A stretch of 19,566 nucleotides of DNA, taken from assembly GCA_902362275.1 (NCBI GenBank), contig CABIWB010000018.1:1-19566 (forward strand). The letters are read 5' to 3'. The notes beneath the pieces are model-generated. The model worked only from the letters and a program-made list of their open reading frames with translations, did not search any database and had not been told where the DNA came from. Below, one piece after another: positions 8,995-15,048 of the stretch. The DNA comes from Coriobacteriaceae bacterium (lineage in GTDB: Bacteria > Actinomycetota > Coriobacteriia > Coriobacteriales > Coriobacteriaceae). Position 1 is the stretch's first letter. Each line of letters starts with the position of its first letter. The translations under genes and the position numbers were made by a program.

Positions 8995-10209
8995 GTGTCT
9001 TATGACGAGATGAAGATATCCAAGCTCGGCGAAGCCTGTTGTGGCTGTGGTGCATGTGCCGCGAAGTGCCCCAAGTCGTGCATCTCCATGCAGGAGGATA
9101 AGTTTGGCTTCCTACATCCCGTTATCGATGCAGGCGCCTGTGTGGGGTGCCATGCGTGCGATTCGGTATGTCCCGCGCTTGGCGGGGGCAAGTGCGACGA
9201 AGCTCTCGGGATCCGCTGGGCCAAGGGCAAGTCCAGTGAGCTGTTGGAGGCTTCCTCCAGTGGCGGCATCTTTGGCCTCCTAGCAGAAAGCGTGATCGCG
9301 GGCGGCGGTGTTGTCTGCGGAGCCGCCTGGGCCGACGGTTGCCGCCACGTCGAGCATGTGCTGGTCGAGGACGCTGTCTCTCTCGATCGTGTCATGCGCT
9401 CCAAGTACGTCCAGAGCCGCGTAGGCAGGGAGGTCTACGCGGGGGTTCGCGATGCAATCCGCTCGGGTCGCCGTGTGCTCTTCGCTGGTACCGCGTGCCA
9501 GGTCGCGGGCCTCAAGCGCTATCTGGGAAAGACGGGAGGGAGCGCCCTTCTCCTCACCGTTGACGTTATCTGCCACGGTGTCCCGGCGCCGCGCCTATGG
9601 TCGGAGTGGATTGACTACAAGAATGTGCTCCGCGATTCGAACGTCTGTGACGTTAATATGCGGAGTAAGACAACCGGATGGTTGTCTTACTCCGCTATGT
9701 ACGAGTACATAGCGGAGAAAGACCCATTCTCGTCTTGCGAGTCCACCATTTTCAATCAAGACTGGTACATGAAAGCGTTTCTGGCCAATGCGTCGCTGAG
9801 GCCCTCTTGTTTCATGTGTCCTGCCAAGAGAAGTTGCGGCTCCGACATCACCCTCGGCGACTTCTGGGGTTTCCAGGGCATCCATCCTGAGGTCGACTAC
9901 TCTAAGGGTGTCTCTGCGGTTATCTGTAATACCGATAAGGGTATCGCAGCTTTTCAAGGAATTGCGAACTCCATTGACTGTGGCGATGCGACCATCGAAC
10001 AGGTTCTTGCTGGCAATCCTAGCCTGGTCAAATCGGTTGCCCCGTATGCGAAGTGCGATGAGTTTATGGCAGATTTTGCTTCAAGGATGGGTATCGAGGG
10101 ACTGATGGCTAAGTACGACTTCAAGTCGTCTCTTAAGCAGCGCGTCCGCGGCAAACTCGGAGCGATCAAACGCAAGGTGCTCAAGGTTGCTCGCGAGGGC
10201 ATTCGCTAG
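8995..10209 (+). CDS. FrhB-type (coenzyme F420 hydrogenase/dehydrogenase beta subunit-like) iron-sulfur protein
   Basis: The 404-aa protein starts with two 4Fe-4S binding motifs, C15-x2-C18-x2-C21-x3-C25-P and C49-x2-C52-x2-C55-x3-C59-P. The FrhB domains follow: SSSGGIFGLLAE, a GTACQVAGLK loop, VICHGVPAPRLW, and CFMCPAKRSCGSDITLGDFWG near residue 276. This family reduces or oxidises flavin- or F420-linked substrates. In surface polysaccharide loci its members are frequent next to pyruvyl transferases, but their reaction is unproven, so a redox modification of the glycan or precursor is inference. The start is GTG with TAGGAG six nt upstream. It lies 9 nt after wzx and is the last gene of the operon. 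Two perfect hairpins fall within codons for residues 222-242. Confidence 0.9.
   Translation: MSYDEMKISKLGEACCGCGACAAKCPKSCISMQEDKFGFLHPVIDAGACVGCHACDSVCPALGGGKCDEALGIRWAKGKSSELLEASSSGGIFGLLAESVIAGGGVVCGAAWADGCRHVEHVLVEDAVSLDRVMRSKYVQSRVGREVYAGVRDAIRSGRRVLFAGTACQVAGLKRYLGKTGGSALLLTVDVICHGVPAPRLWSEWIDYKNVLRDSNVCDVNMRSKTTGWLSYSAMYEYIAEKDPFSSCESTIFNQDWYMKAFLANASLRPSCFMCPAKRSCGSDITLGDFWGFQGIHPEVDYSKGVSAVICNTDKGIAAFQGIANSIDCGDATIEQVLAGNPSLVKSVAPYAKCDEFMADFASRMGIEGLMAKYDFKSSLKQRVRGKLGAIKRKVLKVAREGIR
9660..9717 (+). repeat. Two adjoining perfect hairpins inside the FrhB-like reading frame
   Basis: Bases 9660-9675 pair perfectly with 9680-9695 (16 bp) around a 4-nt GGAT loop. Bases 9690-9701 pair perfectly with 9706-9717 (12 bp) around a 4-nt CGAG loop. 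The segment 9690-9695 belongs to both stems, so the two hairpins exclude each other in the same strand. The block encodes about residues 222-242 of the iron-sulfur protein, including a conserved-looking GW, and the frame stays open. There is no T-run, so it is not a normal terminator. It may be an mRNA structure or the product of template-switch repair of quasi-palindromes. Confidence 0.85.
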
Positions 10210-10211
10210 CG

Positions 10212-10259
10212 GCATGCGACGGGCAGCTGCAAGCGGTGCGTGAGCCCGCCGTTGCGTGC
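10212..10259 (+). terminator. Possible weak terminator after the polysaccharide operon
   Basis: Just after the last operon stop, 10212-10224 can pair with 10244-10259. The pairing includes two G·U pairs and a 3-nt bulge. It is GC-rich, but the following sequence (GAGGTTTGTAT) has only a short T stretch. It is the only structure in this 139-nt gap that could end the operon transcript. The call is low-confidence. Confidence 0.28.
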
Positions 10260-10348
10260 GAGGTTTGTATATGTCGTTCCACGTGGATCTATTAACCTGC
10301 GCATCTACTTAGCTACATACTTGTTGTCACCAAGATGATTTAGCGAAT

Positions 10349-11569
10349 CTAATTGGGATGACGCACAGTATCGGGTAGTAAAGCAACGACTAAACGGCCT
10401 TCAATTAGCAACTTATGAATCAGATTTGTTCCATGATCTTTGTTATCAAGAGTTGCCCCATAAGCAGTCAAAAGCGCAATTGCTTTTGACATTACATCTT
10501 TCTTTGCCTCCTCAACGGTTCCGCAATCTCCAGATCTCTTCTCGTGCGGCCTGAAAAAGAAGATCAATTTCGTTTCTCCTTCATACAGGTTCACCGCATC
10601 AAATATTGCCTGAAAATATGAATAGTCAGCTTTTCCCAAAGAGTGACCGTAGAACTTTATAACGCGCGTACCATGTCCATAGGTGCTTGCGTTGGTGGGT
10701 ACTTCAACAATTATTTCAATATCTGGCGGATTTAATGCCATAACTCGATATGTCTTTGTAAAGGGCACAACGAGCTCATTGCCCATTATGCGAGAACCGT
10801 CAATCCCAAATACAATTTCACCGCCAAGTCTTCCGTGTACATTAACGTAGTTGATCGCATGTTCTTTCGAACGGAAATCCTCTGCGACTCGAGTGTAATT
10901 AAAGCTAAGGATGCTTTCCTGAATGTCATATTCTTCTTCACACGGTCGCTCATAATCCATCAGTTCAATCATGAGTTTTGATGCGCGGTCTTTATAGTCA
11001 TCCGACTTCGAAACTGCCTCCTGAAGGTATTTCGAAAACTCCTCTTCAAGAATATGTAGGTCCTTCATGGTTCTATCCAGTAGACTACTAATGGTCCAAT
11101 GACACCAGTGATTTGGGAGGCGGTGGAACAGCTGAAAGGCAACCACCTCTTCAACATTTTTTGAATCAAATTCAGTTGGGTCGTGATTCACCAGAAAGTT
11201 AAGGCACTTTGAAAAGAGCGTGCCTTCTGACAATGGCTCAAAGCCGTCGGGTGCCATCCAATTTGAGATGGCACCCTCTATGTCGCACCAATTGGCATTT
11301 GGCATGCCCTCTAGTATGGTATCCCATATTGTAAGGGTGTAACTTCGAGCTTCGTCACCTTTGCATTCTCTTAAATCTATATTTCGGGCATTAATATAGC
11401 TGCTGAACCCAGACGGCAATCCACACTCTAAGTCGAATCCGTTACCAATGATAATTAGCTGATGCCAATTTGGACGAAAATCAGGAAGATTAAAATTTGG
11501 GATATTCATATTCTGATTAATGGCAGGCAAGCTAAAATTCTGCGCACCTTGCTCTGTGACGGTTGTCAT
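10349..11569 (-). CDS. AbiH-family phage abortive-infection protein
   Basis: The 406-aa protein carries the motifs of the AbiH family: QLIIIGNGFDLECGLPSGF (about residues 37-55), ESILSFNYTRVAED, YVNVHGRLGG with VFGID, and VIKFYGHSLGKADYSYFQAI. AbiH was described as a lactococcal plasmid system that makes infected cells abort phage growth; its biochemistry is not settled. An Asn/Gln-rich N-terminal extension of about 35 residues precedes the domain. GGGAG lies 8 nt before the ATG, supporting this start. The gene runs opposite to the polysaccharide operon, is AT-rich compared with it, and sits beside a decayed ugd fragment and other unusual genes. This suggests horizontally acquired defence cargo. 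AbiH normally acts as a single gene, and no partner is apparent here. Confidence 0.9.
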   Translation of the reverse strand: MTTVTEQGAQNFSLPAINQNMNIPNFNLPDFRPNWHQLIIIGNGFDLECGLPSGFSSYINARNIDLRECKGDEARSYTLTIWDTILEGMPNANWCDIEGAISNWMAPDGFEPLSEGTLFSKCLNFLVNHDPTEFDSKNVEEVVAFQLFHRLPNHWCHWTISSLLDRTMKDLHILEEEFSKYLQEAVSKSDDYKDRASKLMIELMDYERPCEEEYDIQESILSFNYTRVAEDFRSKEHAINYVNVHGRLGGEIVFGIDGSRIMGNELVVPFTKTYRVMALNPPDIEIIVEVPTNASTYGHGTRVIKFYGHSLGKADYSYFQAIFDAVNLYEGETKLIFFFRPHEKRSGDCGTVEEAKKDVMSKAIALLTAYGATLDNKDHGTNLIHKLLIEGRLVVALLPDTVRHPN

Positions 11570-11691
11570 CTATTGTTCTCCCTGCGTCGTCTTTAATTGG
11601 CAATATTCTACTCATCGGTTATTTAACAATCATTCCTATTTTCGCCTGCAGTTTTTTATCGGCAAATTCTCTTAATTAAAAATATGGCAAT

Positions 11692-11971
11692 TGGTGGACG
11701 CGGGCGTCTACAACGTGACGATGAAGTCGAACTCTAACGACTTCCGCGCGAGTTCCATCCAGGGCGTCATGAAGCGCGTGAATGTCAAGGGCGTGCCCGT
11801 GGTGGTCTACGAGCCCACGCTGTACGCGCCGGAGCTCTTCGGCTCCGAGGTGACCCATGACCTGGAGGTCTTCAAGGCCGGCTGCGACGTAATCGTCCCC
11901 AACCGCTGGAGCGACGAGCTCGCGGACGTGGCGGCAAGGTGTACACGAGAGATTTGTTTAAGAGGGACTAG
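11692..11971 (+). pseudogene. UDP-glucose 6-dehydrogenase, decayed C-terminal fragment
   Basis: The reading frame gives GVYNVTMKSNSNDFRASSIQ followed by GVMKRVNVKGVPVVVYEPTL and FGSEVTHDLEVFKAGCDVIV, which is the C-terminal domain of UDP-glucose 6-dehydrogenase (Ugd/UDPGDH C-terminal family). The first roughly three quarters of the gene, with the NAD-binding and catalytic Cys regions, is missing. Near the end the frame shifts at about 11930-11935. Reading one base later gives KVYTRDLFKRD and a stop at 11969-11971, the expected Ugd tail. A one-base loss in a G run (GCGGGC to GCGGC) explains it. The gene has no start site or Shine-Dalgarno. I rate it non-functional; read unshifted, the frame continues to 12104 with unrelated residues. 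Confidence 0.85.
11741..11790 (+). repeat. Direct repeat, copy 1 (within ugd fragment)
   Basis: This 50-nt block matches 14794-14843 at 47 of 50 positions in the same orientation. It codes for the conserved Ugd segment FRASSIQGVMKRV. Together the two copies bracket the divergent 387-aa/441-aa gene pair. Confidence 0.85.
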
Positions 11972-12030
11972 GGGGAGAGGCGGTTGCCTGGGTCGGGCGA
12001 ACCATTTCTCTAGAAAGATTGATAGCGTTG

Positions 12031-12076
12031 ATAGCGGGGGTGTATCGGCTAAAGCCGATACACCCCCGCTATTTTT
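12031..12076 (+). terminator. Strong rho-independent terminator
   Basis: Bases 12031-12050 pair perfectly with 12053-12072, a 20-bp GC-rich stem with a minimal loop, followed by TTTTT on the + strand. It lies about 60 nt after the restored stop of the ugd fragment, so it is probably the original ugd terminator. It now separates that remnant from the convergent 387-aa gene, whose stop is 40 nt away. The - strand side has no T-run, so it works mainly in the + direction. Confidence 0.9.
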
Positions 12077-12111
12077 AACCGTTATCATCGGCCTTTTAAA
12101 ATGAGCGTTCG

Positions 12112-13275
12112 TTAATCTATCCGAGGCGCGTACTCTGATGGGTTCGAAATTTGATAGCGATCACAAAATGCTGCAAGACGAGAACGAAGCTCGATGGGTC
12201 CAACCTCCAACAATAGGGATTCAATATCCGGCTCGGTTACGGTTCCAGGTATCTTGGATCCCCTCATCCATACCAATTCATACATCATCTGTACTGATAG
12301 CGTTGTTGTAAATGGCTTGCCAGCTTTCTTTAAGTTTAAAGCTCTCGCAGCCTCACTAATTGCGTTTCGGAATAGAGTAATTGGTTCGATAAACTCGGCG
12401 GGGTTTTCCAAAAGAATGGTGTAATTATCGCCGTCCTGCTTTACCGTAGTTTCACCCTCCCTCTTTTGGATGTAATAGGGCTCAAATTTCCCCAGCCCTA
12501 AATAGGCGGTTGAATATAGACTTTGCCTACGGCAACTTTCGTTGAATAAATCATTACGGCAATCTAAAACTGCCGCATCGACAATTTGATCTGTTAGACA
12601 TGGATAAAACCCTATAAGAATCCAATCAACCTCAGCGGAAGCTTTCTGAAGAAGAGTAAATATATCCCCAAATAAGGGGCAATGGCCCGATTGTAGACGA
12701 ACGACCTTGGAACCGGTGTGCAAAAACAAACTGTGAAAATCAGAGTGAACTTCAATCAGATAGCCAAGTTCGATATTGCGATCATCACCATATCGCTCAA
12801 TAAGGTTTTTACGGTAGTCTAATAGCTTGAGTGCATGTCCCGACCTTTTATCAAACAACCTAATAGATAGCGAACGCGAGAGATCATCGCAGCAAGCAGC
12901 GTGGTGCTGATAGACCTCTTTAGATATGAAACTGGCGACAACTTCGGCCGCTTCATCTAGCGCCTCGTCACTTCTGTTGAGTGCCGGCTTTAGTCTCTCG
13001 CGCTGAGCATTCATATTGGCCATTAGCTCCGCTGATTTCGAGCTAGCGGAACGTCCCCGCTTAATATGGTGGTCAATCCTAAAATGCTCTAGTCCGATGA
13101 TGGATCCATTGCCTCCTCGAATTACGAGATCAGGGCGCTCTTCGTCTGAGCGGAGAATGCCGCGCAGTTTCGTTGCGGCCTTTTTCTTATAACCGCCTGA
13201 CGCTAAAGACAATTGGATAACATCATTAAATACTCGCTCTTCATGAGCGTTCTGGCTAGATTTATTGTCACTCAT
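12112..13275 (-). CDS. Unrecognised 387-aa protein, possible nuclease-like N-terminus
   Basis: I do not recognise this family. The N-terminal region has EERVFNDVI (E12, E13), RPDLVI with D49, and IIGLEHF with E63. Their spacing resembles the E...PD...ExK core of PD-(D/E)XK nucleases, but the expected Lys is Phe65, so this is only a suggestion. The C-terminal half contains EVDWILIGFYPCLTDQI (residues 215-231) and DCRNDLFNESCRRQ, with YLGLGKFEP nearby; both halves are soluble and no signal peptide is seen. A truncated homologue at 18898-19560 shares 40 of 52 residues across this core, which shows the C-terminal half is under constraint. AAGG lies 8 nt before the ATG. It is divergent from the 441-aa gene, with 114 nt between them, and AT-rich. 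A role in defence is inferred from neighbours only. Confidence 0.75.
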   Translation of the reverse strand: MSDNKSSQNAHEERVFNDVIQLSLASGGYKKKAATKLRGILRSDEERPDLVIRGGNGSIIGLEHFRIDHHIKRGRSASSKSAELMANMNAQRERLKPALNRSDEALDEAAEVVASFISKEVYQHHAACCDDLSRSLSIRLFDKRSGHALKLLDYRKNLIERYGDDRNIELGYLIEVHSDFHSLFLHTGSKVVRLQSGHCPLFGDIFTLLQKASAEVDWILIGFYPCLTDQIVDAAVLDCRNDLFNESCRRQSLYSTAYLGLGKFEPYYIQKREGETTVKQDGDNYTILLENPAEFIEPITLFRNAISEAARALNLKKAGKPFTTTLSVQMMYELVWMRGSKIPGTVTEPDIESLLLEVGPIELRSRLAAFCDRYQISNPSEYAPRID

Positions 13276-13308
13276 TTAATCAACCTTACACTAAGGTAGA
13301 CATCGCTA

Positions 13309-13337
13309 AATATACGTTAGCACTTGATTTTGTTCCA
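13309..13337 (-). promoter_or_regulatory. Candidate promoter for the 387-aa gene
   Basis: On the - strand, TATATT (plus 13309-13314) is a near-consensus -10 box. It lies 17 nt from TGGAAC (plus 13332-13337), a poor -35. The -10 is 33 nt upstream of the ATG. No equally good match was found for the divergent + gene in the same 114-nt gap. Confidence 0.33.
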
Positions 13338-13389
13338 GCCGATAGATGTGAATATTGGAAATGGACCAGCGCTCAAATTAATTTGAAAG

Positions 13390-14715
13390 ATGGACAACAT
13401 GAACTTTAACGATCAAGACGTAAATGGAAAGCTGTTCAGCTGGAGATATCATCCTCAGCGGTACATAACAAAAGAGAATGTACTCGACTACTATCAACTA
13501 TATAGCTATGTTGACGAATTGGCGGATTCTATAAGTGGTATGGTCGAAACGCCGTCATTTAATCAGTTTCTGCTTGAATCCTGCCAACTCCTGGCCAACT
13601 CACTGGATCTAATTCATCAGGGTTACTTTGATGCAGCGTTTTATTCCGTCAGACAGGCTGGAGAGGTTATCCTTATCGGGGCGCTGTTCACGAATCTGGA
13701 TAACGCTGAACGCGAGGCAAAATATAAGAAATGGGCCTCGCTTGAGAGTTTTCCTTCATTTTCCAAGCTATCAGGAATGTTGCGCGAAGCAGACAGTGAG
13801 TACAGAGAGCTCCTTGAGCAAATGCCCGAAATTGATGAGCTGATATGCAAACTCAATAGACGGGCGAATAAGTATATCCACAAACAAGGTCACGAATCCT
13901 TTTATACCAAGCCCTATGGGATGGCCCCCGAAAGCGCAGGTCGAATTCATGAAGATTTCGCTGAGTATTTCAAAGCGGCAGTAAAGGTTTGTGCGATCTT
14001 TCGCCTTGCAGCCGACCCATTCCCAATATTAAGAAGCGATCCCGAATGCGAATATAGATTTCCGGATTGTATTACGCCTGAATTCAGCCAAAGCTTTATT
14101 GAGGAATGTTTGGGAAATGAGTTTGTTAAGCACTACATTGAGATAGATTATTACCGCAATTGGGTAAATGCGATTAAGTCAACATTTCCACAGTTGAAGG
14201 AGGCAACATATAATGTCTCAAACCTGCACTATATTGATTTGTCTAACATCGAAGACACTCTTGATGAGCTAGATAAGTTAACGTTATATGAGGCGACGGC
14301 TGTTTTATTCACTGCGCTATTCTCAGAGAAAGTAATTGCCATTCATATAACCGGTATGCTTGATGCGTTTAGCAATTCAGCAAGACTGTCAAACGGTCTG
14401 TACCTATCAGACATGAGTGATTACGCTGAGCAGCTTGGAGGAGTCAACGTTCCACTCGCGGACATCTGCCGTCTTGCTAGTTTTGATACATCGCATGAGT
14501 TCTCTCCCGTTAGTTCATTCATTACCTCTTTTCCTATTGCGTCTGATTATGTTTGCGTTGAGACCGATACGCTTCTTGATGACAATGAAGTTGTGCTAGG
14601 CCAAAAAGCGGCAGAAGAGCTTGATTGGCTTTGGAGCCGGATCAAAACAGGCCAATGTGCTATGTCCGAATTAAAGGAAACGGCATTGTACAAGTGGATT
14701 AAACAAAACGTGTAA
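13390..14715 (+). CDS. Unrecognised 441-aa protein with a HEPN-like motif
   Basis: I cannot name the family. The N-terminal half is helical, with LLANSLDLIHQGYFDAAFYS continuing into VRQAGEVILIGALF, which has the look of the first helices of HEPN domains. It is followed by NRRANKYIHKQGH, where R158 and H164 form an R-x5-H motif with N160 inside it. HEPN domains with R-x4-6-H are commonly metal-independent RNases in toxin and defence systems; assignment here is inference from spacing and helicity. The C-terminal half (about 220-441) shows nothing I recognise, and there are no membrane segments. The start could also be ATG 13399, for which GAAAG is better spaced. It is divergently paired with the 387-aa gene and followed by a ugd remnant. 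Confidence 0.75.
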   Translation: MDNMNFNDQDVNGKLFSWRYHPQRYITKENVLDYYQLYSYVDELADSISGMVETPSFNQFLLESCQLLANSLDLIHQGYFDAAFYSVRQAGEVILIGALFTNLDNAEREAKYKKWASLESFPSFSKLSGMLREADSEYRELLEQMPEIDELICKLNRRANKYIHKQGHESFYTKPYGMAPESAGRIHEDFAEYFKAAVKVCAIFRLAADPFPILRSDPECEYRFPDCITPEFSQSFIEECLGNEFVKHYIEIDYYRNWVNAIKSTFPQLKEATYNVSNLHYIDLSNIEDTLDELDKLTLYEATAVLFTALFSEKVIAIHITGMLDAFSNSARLSNGLYLSDMSDYAEQLGGVNVPLADICRLASFDTSHEFSPVSSFITSFPIASDYVCVETDTLLDDNEVVLGQKAAEELDWLWSRIKTGQCAMSELKETALYKWIKQNV

Positions 14716-14761
14716 ATAGTTCGTTATCGCGTCTACGACGGCAAAAGGAGCGGCCAGGGGC

Positions 14762-14850
14762 GCGTGCCGCCTGACAACGACCGGCTTCGACAACTTCCGC
14801 GCGAGCTCCATCCAGGGCGTCATGAAGCGCGTGAAGGCCAAGGACTGCCA
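14762..14850 (+). pseudogene. UDP-glucose 6-dehydrogenase, second short fragment
   Basis: One frame reads RLTTTGFDNFRASSIQGVM then KRVKAKD before losing similarity. It matches the same Ugd C-terminal segment as the fragment at 11692-11971. It has no start, no stop of its own and is flanked by unrelated sequence. It begins about 50 nt after the 441-aa gene stop. It is a relic left by recombination or by insertion of the neighbouring genes. Confidence 0.75.
14794..14843 (+). repeat. Direct repeat, copy 2 (within second ugd fragment)
   Basis: This is the 50-nt partner of 11741-11790, with three mismatches and the same orientation. The copies are about 3.05 kb apart, with the terminator and the divergent gene pair between them. 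Confidence 0.85.
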
Positions 14851-15048
14851 GTACCGTTCCTCTGATGTATGGCATGAGGGCTCGTGTTGCTCGTTTGTAC
14901 AGGAGCGGCAGAGCGACTGCATGACGTCGAGTTGCGCCGTCTGAGGCCATCACAATGGTTATCGAGATGTCTGACAGGAATTCGCCACGGAGAAACGGAA
15001 AGGCTTTCCGATCCTGATCAAGCAGGTTCGGAACTACCGTCATTGGAA
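14851..15048. other. Gap without a recognisable gene
   Basis: Together with the second ugd fragment this makes a 333-nt stretch between the 441-aa gene and the convergent 659-aa gene. I see no terminator with a T-run and no open frame with recognisable residues. A short 6-bp hairpin (CGGAAA...TTTCCG, near 14995-15010) is too weak to call. It may hold more decayed sequence from the ugd region or from an earlier insertion. Confidence 0.5.

Noticed and set aside
11691..12104. A 137-codon + frame as an intact gene
   Set aside because: Its first part is the Ugd C-terminal domain without the rest of the enzyme, and after a frameshift near 11930 it reads through unrelated sequence and the terminator stem.
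14699..15043. - strand frame of 114 codons between the 441-aa and 659-aa genes
   Set aside because: It runs antisense across the ugd relic and shows no recognisable family or convincing ribosome binding site.
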